A DNA stretch of 64,000 bases from Paenibacillus sp. EZ-K15 (GTDB taxonomy: Bacteria; Bacillota; Bacilli; Paenibacillales; Paenibacillaceae). The position numbers and the translations under genes are program-made. Positions 43,475 through 51,263 of the stretch are shown here, piece by piece (positions within the stretch are counted from its first letter, which is position 1; each line of letters begins with the position of its first letter). The DNA lies in NCBI RefSeq assembly GCF_002573715.1, contig NZ_PDHM01000004.1, positions 79,537-143,536 on the forward strand. The letters run 5' to 3'. The notes beneath the pieces were generated by a model. The model was given only the letters and a program-made list of their open reading frames with translations. It was not told the DNA's origin and ran no database searches.

Positions 43475-43600
43475 TTAGCTGGTGTGAACCATTTCATCCG
43501 GATCCGGTTGCACTGCATCCGGAATCGCACTACCAGGACCAGCCATGGTCATTTTGATGTCAAGAACCTCCAAAGCAGGTACGCTCCATTCCTTTTTCAT
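43475..43600 (-). CDS. Lasso peptide precursor (paeninodin-like)
   Basis: A 41-codon gene with a perfect AAAGGAGGTGA site, between the cyclase and kinase genes. The leader (residues 1-19) starts MKKEWSVPALEVLDI, carrying the (Y/W)xxPxL recognition motif for the RRE protein, and ends with Thr at -2 (M-T-M). The core starts at Ala20: ring AGPGSAIPD, in which the Ala1 amine would close on Asp9, then tail AVQPDPDEMVHTS. The core follows paeninodin (AGPG....PDA.QPDPDE.VH..S) with substitutions, and its terminal Ser is the expected kinase target. It is too short for routine gene callers. Confidence 0.93.
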   Translation of the reverse strand: MKKEWSVPALEVLDIKMTMAGPGSAIPDAVQPDPDEMVHTS

Positions 43601-43616
43601 ATAGATTCACCTCCTT

Positions 43617-45566
43617 TCAGAAATTTTTTTGTAGGAATCGATACAAAATTACGCTGCGCATAAGCAGTTTAATGGAGGGATTGTAGGCTTGATTCGGGCT
43701 GATCCCTTGGCGGGCTTCGGCTAAGGCATCGTGTATGACAGGCATGTTGATGATCTGCTGCATTCGGGAATCGTGGGATACACGGTCCAGTTCTGCTAAA
43801 AACACAGGCCAGTCACTTAGCATTCGGTGGATTGAATCTGCTGCTTGAATCCCTCTTGTTCGATGGTTGAGACGAATGGAGTCAGGGAGCCAGCCTTTCG
43901 TAGAACGACGAATTAATGCACGGTCCATCCCCTTCTGAACGAATTGCTCCATGGGAGTTGATAAACAGAACCGAATAACTCTTAGATCATTGGAGGGATC
44001 ATGGCTCCATAGAGAATAACGAAGAGAAAGTTTACAGTTACTTGTACCGGTTGCGCTCCACATGTTGACTCTTTCGAAATGCACTCTTCTCGCTTCTAAG
44101 GGGTCGTCAGGCAGATCATCTGTCGAGCCGATTCCCGTAAACGTAAGGTCATGGAGTTTTTCATAAATACCGACACGTTTGGCGTAATCGGTATTGATTA
44201 ACTGTGGGAAATCGCCGGAAGCGATTGAAGAGCTTCGCTGTTTCAGTACCGGGATGGCTTTACGACCGACAATGGAATACAGTCGTCTGCGACCCACTCC
44301 AACGTTCCTGCTATATCGTTTAATTTCCTGCGTTAGCTGAAGCCACTTGAGGTTCTTCAGGAGTTTGGTGTAATATTCGATCGCAGGTCCCCAAGAGATG
44401 CTGTAATTTCCTCTGGCCCCATTAAGCAGAATCCCGATATCTCGTTGTTCTGCATGCTCGTAAATGCCCCTAAGCCAAAACGAATTATCAAAAAACTTAT
44501 AGGGAGACTCCAGGATGTCAAGCCAATCATCGATTTCCGTGAAAGCACTTCTTCCGGAGAAGTCCAAATAGTGGTCGTTAATGTTCCCCACGAATTGTAC
44601 CGTTTGCTTAATGAGAGGTCTCTCGTCTGCAAGCCTGTGCTTCGGCGTCCAATCCACAAATCCGGTTTCTGGCACGTAACTGAAGGTATGTAACGAACGG
44701 TTTTCATGCTCTAACGCTCTGGCCGCAAAACTAACCACCGAACCTGAATCCAATCCTCCGCTAAGATGGGCTCCGACATTTCGATTCGTTCGCCGAAGCC
44801 GTGCGGTTACGGCTTTGTTGAAGACTTCCCGGAAAGCCTCCTCATACTCTTCTGATGATGCTAATTGCAAAGGAATGACATCCGAGAGGCTATGGTATCG
44901 GGTAACCGATACGTTATCATTTTTAATGATGATTTTATGAGATGGCGGTAGCTGAAGGATGTTGTTGTAAATCGTAGTGGATACGTCCGGCGGTTCAAAA
45001 ACGCCATGGATCGCCAGAAACTCAGCCAGCCATGTTTCATTGATCTCTTTATGTACGAAAGGTAAGGAAAATAAAGGATTGATGGCCGTACAGAAGCAGA
45101 TCTGCTGCTCATTATGATGGTAATAGAGCGTCCTTGCGCCTGAGAAGTCCCTGGCTCCGAAAAGGAGCTGCTTTCTCTCGTCCCAAATGATGAAAGCAAA
45201 GTCCCCCACTAACCGTTCCGGCATTCGTTCGGACCATTTCTCATAAGCAAGGAGCAGAACTTCACTGTCTGTCATATGTTGCCTTGAATGATGCGGCACT
45301 TGCAATTGATCCATTAATTCATCGCGATTGTCGATAATGGCATCAGCCGTTATGGCAAGCCCCCGGTTCGAATCGTAGTAAGGTAAACGCTCATGGACGG
45401 ACTGCTCCGTAATCCACTGTGCATGACAACCCAACATGACGTGATTCAAGTTCCATAACCTGCTTTGGTTGGCCGGATATTGCCTCAAAGCCTCCATGAT
45501 AAGTCCGCCGTGCTCCGACTGGACCGCTTCCCCATTAAAACGATAGATACCGGCAATAGCACTCAT
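43617..45566 (-). CDS. Lasso peptide cyclase (asparagine synthetase B-like, C protein)
   Basis: About 649 residues from the ATG at 45566 (GGAGGAAATTCAA upstream). The N-terminal glutaminase-like domain begins MSAIAGIYRF with no Cys after the Met, as in lasso cyclases that need no glutamine. The synthetase domain has the PPi loop HLSGGLDSGSV near residue 265, and RHRLADERP. It adenylates the Asp9 side chain of the precursor and closes the macrolactam with Ala1. It is the first gene of the operon; its stop lies 16 bases before the precursor ATG. Confidence 0.92.
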   Translation of the reverse strand: MSAIAGIYRFNGEAVQSEHGGLIMEALRQYPANQSRLWNLNHVMLGCHAQWITEQSVHERLPYYDSNRGLAITADAIIDNRDELMDQLQVPHHSRQHMTDSEVLLLAYEKWSERMPERLVGDFAFIIWDERKQLLFGARDFSGARTLYYHHNEQQICFCTAINPLFSLPFVHKEINETWLAEFLAIHGVFEPPDVSTTIYNNILQLPPSHKIIIKNDNVSVTRYHSLSDVIPLQLASSEEYEEAFREVFNKAVTARLRRTNRNVGAHLSGGLDSGSVVSFAARALEHENRSLHTFSYVPETGFVDWTPKHRLADERPLIKQTVQFVGNINDHYLDFSGRSAFTEIDDWLDILESPYKFFDNSFWLRGIYEHAEQRDIGILLNGARGNYSISWGPAIEYYTKLLKNLKWLQLTQEIKRYSRNVGVGRRRLYSIVGRKAIPVLKQRSSSIASGDFPQLINTDYAKRVGIYEKLHDLTFTGIGSTDDLPDDPLEARRVHFERVNMWSATGTSNCKLSLRYSLWSHDPSNDLRVIRFCLSTPMEQFVQKGMDRALIRRSTKGWLPDSIRLNHRTRGIQAADSIHRMLSDWPVFLAELDRVSHDSRMQQIINMPVIHDALAEARQGISPNQAYNPSIKLLMRSVILYRFLQKNF

Positions 45567-45604
45567 TTGAATTTCCTCCAATTGGACCAGAACAATCACT
45601 ACTT

Positions 45605-45619
45605 GATACCTATTGTATC
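45605..45619. promoter_or_regulatory. Operator palindrome A: GATAC-N5-GTATC
   Basis: GATAC CTATT GTATC, just downstream of the -10 box of the lasso promoter. It is spaced 33 bp (about three helical turns) from palindrome B. Confidence 0.75.
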
Positions 45620-45625
45620 GTAGTC

Positions 45626-45654
45626 ATTATATAACATGATACAATACGTATCAA
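45626..45654 (-). promoter_or_regulatory. Lasso operon promoter
   Basis: On the minus strand: -35 TTGATA (45654-45649), 17-base spacer, perfect -10 TATAAT (45631-45626). It reads toward the cyclase ATG about 60 bases away. Operator B overlaps the -35 box and spacer and operator A lies past the -10 box, a layout suited to repression. Confidence 0.8.
45638..45652. promoter_or_regulatory. Operator palindrome B: TGATAC-N5-GTATCA
   Basis: GATAC AATAC GTATC with flanking T/A extending the symmetry. It overlaps the -35 element of the lasso promoter and the stop codon of the VanZ-like gene. Confidence 0.8.
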
Positions 45655-46121
45655 TGTTTTTTTTCTTCGTGTTTTGGATGATTGGAATTGGTTGAAATAA
45701 CAAGATTAACGTTTCGTTTCTGCCTGGAGCTTTTACGGAACAGGATGAGACAGCAAAAATAAGCCAGGAGAACACCGAAGGCGTCGTTAATCACATCATA
45801 GATCCGGCCACCCCGGAAGAAGAAGAGCTGGAGGATCTCCGTTAAGGCGGCGTAGATGATACACAAATAAAAAGCCGACTTATATTTACCGAAATTCGAA
45901 GCGAGCAGAGCAAGAATAAAGAAACCGATAAAATGACCTATTTTCCGCAAAATCCAGTCGTGGCTAGCCCATTGGAAATCAAGCTTTAGCAATTCCGACC
46001 AATCGGGATTGGGATTAAGCTGGAAATCAATAATATGATATTGGATCAGCAGATTGAAGTTAACGGAGCAAGTGAAGATAAACAGGGCAAGAGCCCAGAT
46101 AATCGTAAGAACGATGCGCAT
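45651..46121 (-). CDS. VanZ-like membrane protein
   Basis: About 156 residues (18 bases longer if the first ATG at 46139 is used). Four hydrophobic segments and the VanZ-family signatures WILRKIGHFIGFFILALLA and EILQLFFFRGGRIYDVINDAFGVLLAY are clear. VanZ-like proteins are linked to teicoplanin resistance or envelope processes, with unknown mechanism. It lies directly upstream of the lasso promoter on the same strand, and its own upstream region has one GATAC-N5-GTATC palindrome, so it probably belongs to the same regulon. Confidence 0.85.
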   Translation of the reverse strand: MRIVLTIIWALALFIFTCSVNFNLLIQYHIIDFQLNPNPDWSELLKLDFQWASHDWILRKIGHFIGFFILALLASNFGKYKSAFYLCIIYAALTEILQLFFFRGGRIYDVINDAFGVLLAYFCCLILFRKSSRQKRNVNLVISTNSNHPKHEEKKH

Positions 46122-46196
46122 AGGAGAGCCTCTTTTCATAAAAGCGCTTCAATATTGGGTACATTCTTATAAAATGCAGGCACAGGAATGGTCGTT

Positions 46197-46211
46197 GATA
46201 CATAATGTATC
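46197..46211. promoter_or_regulatory. Operator palindrome C: GATAC-N5-GTATC
   Basis: GATAC ATAAT GTATC in the divergent region between the VanZ-like gene and the pectate-lyase-fold gene. A minus-strand TATAAT (46231-46226 region) lies about 15 bases upstream of it for VanZ. Confidence 0.72.
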
Positions 46212-46364
46212 TAACTAAGGTTGTATATTATAGCAGCTGTAGATTTATTTCAAGATTAATAATGGCCCGTTTTGATAAAGGAGTAAGGTTACTCTCTTAA
46301 GTGGCATCATTGCTAAGCGTTTACGGAATAGTTTTTGCCACTAGTTAGCAAGGAGGAGTTCAGT

Positions 46365-48332
46365 ATGGCGAAACAGCAAACGAATTATATGAAGATGAAT
46401 GCATGGTCACCTACAGATCCGATACTTCCTGAAGAGCTGAGTTCCAATTTTATTATGTTGGATGAGGAAATGAAGAGTCATGGAATTAACGTTAAGTGGT
46501 TTGGAGCAGTCGGAGACGGGGAAGCTGATGATACCGCGGCCTTTCAGGCAGCTATGAGTGTGTGCGAAAAGCGGTATAAGATGTTTGTGCCGGCTGGTAC
46601 CTATCGAATCAGGCAAACCATAGAGAATAACAGTCGAGGGATATTCGGCATCGCTCCTTATGTGGATAGTGGGGAAATGGGAACTAGAATCATTTGGGAT
46701 CCGATAGACATGTCAACAGATCTGCTTCCTTGCATTAGAATACGCAGTTCCGGCGACAAGGCCGTTTTTGAGGATTTTGCGGTTACCGGTACTGCCGATT
46801 ACAACTCCAGAAACCTTGCGGCCTGGGTGAATAAAGACCGATTTGACCAAAGCAGCTATGGCATGTTTGCTGTGGGAACCGCTGCAATAGAAGTGGCGGG
46901 TAAAGCAACACCTATTTTCAGAAATGTCAGAACCTCGGGCGTAAAAGTCGGTCAGCTGCTTAACAGCACAAATGGTCATGTTTATTCGTACGATTGCACC
47001 TGGAACGGATTAATAGGTGTGTACTGTCGAATTAATTCCGGAGATTATTTTTATCAGGGTGGAGGAGTATCTGGTGCGTTCTGCGGAATCATGCTAGGCA
47101 CCTTGTTAAATGCAGGTCATCGCGGTGGTTTTGATGCCCACTTGCACCGGACGCATCTTGGTTTCTCGCCTTATGCCATCTATCAATGCATTGACAGCGG
47201 ACTTGATGAGTACAATCAGGCCTCCTCGGTCCGAGGATTAAGCGGGATCTACACCAGCGCTCAGTTTGAACAATGCGGAGAAGCCGCTATCAAATTGCTG
47301 ACGAAATCCGCAACCTCTAATTTGCGGATGTTTGGCTTTGGGTTCTCCTGGTCGGTGCCGACGTATTCCGGGAACTTGGGAAACTGGGAGTTTCCGTTAC
47401 CGGATGAACTGAAAGTGCCCGGCGAGAAGCAGCAGTATGCGGCTTGGTTCGGGACGATTACGGCTCCTGTCACATTCAATGATGATCTTGGAGCATTAAG
47501 AAAATCCTCTGCTCCCGGAGCTATCGGCTCGGCGTATATCGATACATTGACGGGTGACAAGGAGTCTGATCTGTGTGGTTTGGTCATCACGGATACGGTT
47601 ATCCGAAGGAAAGTAACTCCTCTTTATAAAACAGTTGACTTACGAGCACGTATGGAAGAAAGAGAGCATCGAGCGCTTATGCCGGTTTCTGCGCCGAATT
47701 TGCTTTTGAATCCGGAGATGCTCTCTAATTGGACGGTGTTAAACGGCGGCTCTCTCAGTCTTGTCACGGCAGATCAGATACCGGTTCCCATTTCGAATGA
47801 GATGAAACAGGTGATTGGTAACCAGCCTGTCATTTTGAAGGTAACGCCTGATGGGGTGCATTCTCCAAGCGTAAAAATTAAATTCAATGCTTCGGCCTTA
47901 CCTTACCAGGGGGACGCGAACAGAAACCTTGCAATGCAATATTTCATATTGGAAACGGAATATGAAAGTGGTTCCCAGTATAAGTCGATCGGACGCATTT
48001 CAGCTCAGAACGCAGAGTATATTTTTAACGATGCCGTGACATGGAGGACGAAGAGTTGGAAACATCATCGGGGGAGGGAAATGGCAAGTAAAACAGGATT
48101 GCTGCATGATTTCAGCATAGGGTTTATTCCGAAATTGGGCGAGACTTATATTGCAGGAGTTATGGTAACTTGGGATCATATCGGTTCCTATTCTCCGTAT
48201 CCTCATAGCTATATAACCGATTCACTTGAAATCGGCGGATCCGGAAAAGGTATCATTTTAACAGATTCCGTAACCAATGCCAGGTACCGTCTCTCGATTG
48301 CCAATGGCAGTTTGCAAATTACGCAAGCATGA
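46365..48332 (+). CDS. Pectate-lyase-3 (right-handed beta-helix) protein
   Basis: About 655 residues; the ATG at 46365 follows AAGGAGG. The N-terminal part has the pectate_lyase_3/tailspike opening INVKWFGAVGDGEADDTAAFQAAM near residue 40 and a long beta-helix region to about 450. A separate C-terminal beta domain (about 460-655) follows. No secretion signal is seen. Proteins of this fold cleave or bind polysaccharides, for example phage tailspikes and capsule depolymerases. It sits between the lasso genes and the exopolysaccharide operon, so it may process the local polymer. That role is an inference. Confidence 0.8.
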   Translation: MAKQQTNYMKMNAWSPTDPILPEELSSNFIMLDEEMKSHGINVKWFGAVGDGEADDTAAFQAAMSVCEKRYKMFVPAGTYRIRQTIENNSRGIFGIAPYVDSGEMGTRIIWDPIDMSTDLLPCIRIRSSGDKAVFEDFAVTGTADYNSRNLAAWVNKDRFDQSSYGMFAVGTAAIEVAGKATPIFRNVRTSGVKVGQLLNSTNGHVYSYDCTWNGLIGVYCRINSGDYFYQGGGVSGAFCGIMLGTLLNAGHRGGFDAHLHRTHLGFSPYAIYQCIDSGLDEYNQASSVRGLSGIYTSAQFEQCGEAAIKLLTKSATSNLRMFGFGFSWSVPTYSGNLGNWEFPLPDELKVPGEKQQYAAWFGTITAPVTFNDDLGALRKSSAPGAIGSAYIDTLTGDKESDLCGLVITDTVIRRKVTPLYKTVDLRARMEEREHRALMPVSAPNLLLNPEMLSNWTVLNGGSLSLVTADQIPVPISNEMKQVIGNQPVILKVTPDGVHSPSVKIKFNASALPYQGDANRNLAMQYFILETEYESGSQYKSIGRISAQNAEYIFNDAVTWRTKSWKHHRGREMASKTGLLHDFSIGFIPKLGETYIAGVMVTWDHIGSYSPYPHSYITDSLEIGGSGKGIILTDSVTNARYRLSIANGSLQITQA

Positions 48333-48367
48333 TGTCAGGCCCTACTTCATAGCAATGCCCCCAGGGA

Positions 48368-48405
48368 ACAGCTCGTTGATAGCCTTATCAACGAGCTGTT
48401 TTTAT
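48368..48405 (+). terminator. Rho-independent terminator
   Basis: A 14-bp stem ACAGCTCGTTGATA / TATCAACGAGCTGT followed by TTTTTATT. Confidence 0.9.
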
Positions 48406-48493
48406 TGGAGGAGATGACAGCTGCCTTCAAGGTTGAAACCATGGAATCTTAATAAATAGTAAGCGCTAACAATGAAATGTTCGCCTTTTTGTT

Positions 48494-48508
48494 GATACAA
48501 TATGTGTC
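48494..48508. promoter_or_regulatory. Operator palindrome D: GATAC-N5-GTGTC (one mismatch)
   Basis: GATAC AATAT GTGTC, 45 bp upstream of the exopolysaccharide promoter -35 box. Confidence 0.6.
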
Positions 48509-48538
48509 TTTATTCCTGAAAATACATGAAAATTAACC

Positions 48539-48567
48539 TTGACATGATACAAAGTGTATCGTAAATT
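48539..48567 (+). promoter_or_regulatory. Exopolysaccharide operon promoter
   Basis: A perfect -35 TTGACA (48539-48544), 17-base spacer, -10 TAAATT (48562-48567; 4 of 6). Operator E fills the spacer exactly. The 5' leader to the first ATG is about 115 bases. Confidence 0.65.
48546..48560. promoter_or_regulatory. Operator palindrome E: GATAC-N5-GTATC
   Basis: GATAC AAAGT GTATC lies between the -35 and -10 boxes of the exopolysaccharide promoter. A bound protein would block RNA polymerase, or, for a MerR-type protein, remodel the spacer. Confidence 0.78.
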
Positions 48568-48582
48568 ATGGAATATAAATTG

Positions 48583-48597
48583 TATACGAATTGTATC
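48583..48597. promoter_or_regulatory. Operator palindrome F: TATAC-N5-GTATC (one mismatch)
   Basis: TATAC GAATT GTATC, 37 bp downstream of palindrome E, in the early transcribed leader. Confidence 0.6.
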
Positions 48598-48689
48598 AAT
48601 CAAGCTTGAAGACAAGGATGTCATCTTACTCGAAAGGATCCCAATACAACCAATAAATAAATTCAGAATTCACAGGGGGCTGCGACGGC

Positions 48690-49442
48690 ATGGAACTTAA
48701 ACAGTATTTTCGAATAGTTCAGAAGAAATGGTGGTTAATCGCGGTTATTGTCATTATCGCAATGGCAGTTGCAGGTGTTAAAAGTTTCTATTTTACGACA
48801 CCCATCTATGCAGCAAACGCTAAGCTTATTGTTAACCAATCGTCAGGAGATGGAGCAGCTACCCTGAATGCAAGTACCATCCAGACCAGTATATTCCTAA
48901 TTAATTCTTATAAGGAGATTATCAAGTCATCCGCCGTTATGAACAAGGTGGTTGAGAAATATCCGGAATTAGGAGAAAGCCCTGCCCAGCTGGCAGCGAA
49001 GATTTCCGTTACCTCCGCCAACAATTCGCAAGTCATGAACCTGGTATATCAGGATACTTCCTATATCAAGGCAGCGAAGGTTGTTAATGGTGTCTCAACC
49101 GTGTTCAAGGAGCAAATTCCGAACATCATGAATGTGGATAATATCACGATATTAAGCGAGGCAGATGTAACTGTTACTCCCGCCCCGATCAATTTTAACC
49201 CATTAATGAACATGCTGATCAGTTTTGTCGTTTCGCTCATACTGGCGATCGGATTTGTATTCCTCTTGGATTATCTTGACGATACGCTCGAAACAGAAGC
49301 CGAAATTGTGGAAATTATGAATGTTCCGGTACTTGCAGTGGTAGGTAAGGTTAGCAAAGGTGACCTGCGGAAATCCGCGAGAGTGAAAGCCGCTCAAAAA
49401 CAAAAGGTAGGTGAGAATCAATATGCGACGCTCAATCAATGA
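48690..49442 (+). CDS. Wzz/YveK-type polysaccharide co-polymerase, kinase modulator
   Basis: A 250-residue Wzz-domain protein. There is a short cytoplasmic N-terminus, TM1 (WWLIAVIVIIAMAVAGV, residues 15-32), an extracytoplasmic coiled part, and TM2 preceded by the proline motif PAPINFNPLMNMLISFVVSLILAIGF (near 165-195). A cytoplasmic tail that would activate the partner kinase follows. It sets polymer chain length and recruits the BY-kinase. First gene of the exopolysaccharide operon; GGGGGC is a weak site before the ATG. It overlaps the kinase gene by 20 bp. Confidence 0.93.
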   Translation: MELKQYFRIVQKKWWLIAVIVIIAMAVAGVKSFYFTTPIYAANAKLIVNQSSGDGAATLNASTIQTSIFLINSYKEIIKSSAVMNKVVEKYPELGESPAQLAAKISVTSANNSQVMNLVYQDTSYIKAAKVVNGVSTVFKEQIPNIMNVDNITILSEADVTVTPAPINFNPLMNMLISFVVSLILAIGFVFLLDYLDDTLETEAEIVEIMNVPVLAVVGKVSKGDLRKSARVKAAQKQKVGENQYATLNQ

Positions 49443-50064
49443 CATAAGTCTTGTTGTGTCCCATAACCCCAAATCTTCGATTTCGGAAGTATATCGCCTC
49501 CTTCGAACGAAAATTCCGTTCTTCTCCAAAGATCAGGAATTAAAGACGGTTATGGTTACATCATCCCAGCCCGGAGAAGGAAAAACCACAACAATAAGCA
49601 ATCTGGCTATTACATACGCGCAGGAAGGCAAGAAAGTGCTCTTGATTGATGCGGATATGCGTAAACCCTCATTACACCGTGTTTTCTCCCAATTGAATCA
49701 TCAAGGTTTGAGTACACTATTGACGGGTCACGTTAGTATTCAGGATGCCATACAGGAGACAACGATTGATCATTTATCTCTTCTCCCTTCGGGTCCAGTT
49801 CCTGCTAATCCATCAGAATTAATTGATTCTTCGGGTATGCGGGAGTTATTGAGTCAATTGAAAGATCAATATGATGTCATACTCGTTGATACGCCTTCCG
49901 TGCTTTCGGTGTCCGACAGCGTGATTGTAGGTTCTTTGTGTGATGGTGTCATTATGGTAGCTGCTGCTGGAAAGGTGAAAAAAGACCATCTCAAAAAGGC
50001 GAAGGAACAGCTGGATCATGTAAACGCCCGGATGCTCGGTATTGTTCTAAATCGGGTCATCTAG
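49423..50064 (+). CDS. BY-kinase (CpsD/YwqD/EpsB-like) lacking the tyrosine tail
   Basis: About 213 residues from the ATG at 49423 (AGGTGAG upstream). It carries the activator-contact helix EVYRLLRTKI, Walker A SSQPGEGKTTT near residue 47, Walker A' VLLIDADMRKPSLH and Walker B VILVDTP. BY-kinases normally end in a cluster of several Tyr that they autophosphorylate. This one stops at MLGIVLNRVI with no Tyr in the last 20 residues. It may be a tail-less variant that phosphorylates other proteins or acts only as an assembly ATPase. Confidence 0.92.
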   Translation: MRRSINDISLVVSHNPKSSISEVYRLLRTKIPFFSKDQELKTVMVTSSQPGEGKTTTISNLAITYAQEGKKVLLIDADMRKPSLHRVFSQLNHQGLSTLLTGHVSIQDAIQETTIDHLSLLPSGPVPANPSELIDSSGMRELLSQLKDQYDVILVDTPSVLSVSDSVIVGSLCDGVIMVAAAGKVKKDHLKKAKEQLDHVNARMLGIVLNRVI

Positions 50065-50119
50065 GCTTTGAATAATGGGCTGCTCACTTCATCATAGAAA
50101 GGCTGTCAAACCAGAATCA

Positions 50120-50290
50120 GAAGGTAATGTCTACTGCACCTATATCACTGTAGACACTCGGTCACGCTGTGGGTCTCCCAGGAGACCTTAGACATCATTG
50201 TCGAGGGTGTGACGTGAGGACGGGTTGAATGCCCTTATTAGAAGTATTAGTTATGTCCTTTTCAAACCGAAGAGGGCATAGCTAAGTCCT
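50120..50290 (+). ncRNA. Structured intergenic RNA, candidate EAR (epsC) element
   Basis: Several stems lie between the kinase and the next gene: GTCTAC / GTAGAC (50129-50134, 50150-50155), GGTCTCC-CA-GGAGACC (50172-50187) and a 13-bp stem TTAGTTATGTCCT / AGGGCATAGCTAA closed through G.U pairs (50247-50285). In Bacillales the EAR antitermination RNA lies at this place, downstream of the BY-kinase gene of eps operons, and allows RNA polymerase to read long operons. The identification rests on place and structure, not on a covariance search. Confidence 0.5.
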
Positions 50291-50356
50291 TCTGCTAAAA
50301 AGCCACTGTTTCAGGGATTTGTAACCATATTATAAATAGAGTTGGAGAGTGAATGG

Positions 50357-51256
50357 ATGATGAAGAAAGTGAAAAAAGCAATTATCCCTGCAGCAGGGTT
50401 GGGTACGCGGTTCTTGCCTGCAACGAAGGCAATGCCGAAAGAAATGCTCCCGATAGTAGATAAGCCCACCATTCAATACATCGTCGAGGAAGCGGTAGCA
50501 TCAGGGATCGAGGACATTATCATAGTGACGGGCAAAGGCAAACGGGCCATTGAAGACCATTTTGACCATGCCTTCGAGCTTGAGCATAACTTGTTCAGTA
50601 AGGGTAAATTCAATTTACTTGACGAAGTACGTCGATCCTCTAATGTTGATATTCACTACATACGCCAGAAAGAAGCTCGTGGACTTGGGCATGCTGTATG
50701 GTGCGCCCGCAATTTCATTGGCAATGAGCCGTTCGCCGTGCTACTTGGGGATGATATTGTGCAATCCCAAACACCATGCATTCAACAGTTGGCACAGCAG
50801 TTTGAACAGATGCAGAAATCTGTGATCGGGGTGCAAATCGTTCCTCACGAACAGACGCATCGTTACGGCATCGTCGCCCCTCTGGAGAGAATGGACCGAT
50901 TATATCAAGTGGATTATTTTGTTGAGAAACCACCAACTGGCCAAGCGCCATCTCGTCTGGCAATTATGGGAAGGTACATATTAACTCCTGAAATTTTTGG
51001 GTTTCTGGAGAATCAAGAGGAAGGAGCCGGTGGAGAAATTCAGCTGACAGATGCGATACAAAGACTGAATGAGACCCAGGGCGTATATGCTTACGATTTT
51101 GAAGGGACACGCTATGATGTTGGCGAAAAGCTTGGTTTTATAATGACTACTCTTGACTTTGCGTTGCAAAATGATGAGCTTCGCAAACCGCTGCTTCAAG
51201 GTATGGAGACGATTCTTGAGAGAGCACTTGAGCAAAATAAATCACTAATGAGGTGA
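50357..51256 (+). CDS. galU: UTP-glucose-1-phosphate uridylyltransferase
   Basis: About 299 residues from the ATG at 50357. It carries the nucleotidyltransferase loop [24 protein letters not shown] and the sugar-binding [21 protein letters not shown] and VEKPP motifs, with EFQLTDAI replaced by [10 protein letters not shown]. It makes UDP-glucose from UTP and glucose-1-phosphate, the donor for the exopolysaccharide and often for teichoic acid. The product resembles GtaB/GalU and has the normal length. The structured RNA lies between it and the kinase gene. Confidence 0.95.
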   Translation: MMKKVKKAIIPAAGLGTRFLPATKAMPKEMLPIVDKPTIQYIVEEAVASGIEDIIIVTGKGKRAIEDHFDHAFELEHNLFSKGKFNLLDEVRRSSNVDIHYIRQKEARGLGHAVWCARNFIGNEPFAVLLGDDIVQSQTPCIQQLAQQFEQMQKSVIGVQIVPHEQTHRYGIVAPLERMDRLYQVDYFVEKPPTGQAPSRLAIMGRYILTPEIFGFLENQEEGAGGEIQLTDAIQRLNETQGVYAYDFEGTRYDVGEKLGFIMTTLDFALQNDELRKPLLQGMETILERALEQNKSLMR

Positions 51257-51263
51257 ACGAAAG

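Noticed and set aside
43372..43663. Plus-strand frames over the lasso precursor
   Set aside because: They are antisense shadows; the minus-strand precursor has the perfect ribosome site and the family motifs.
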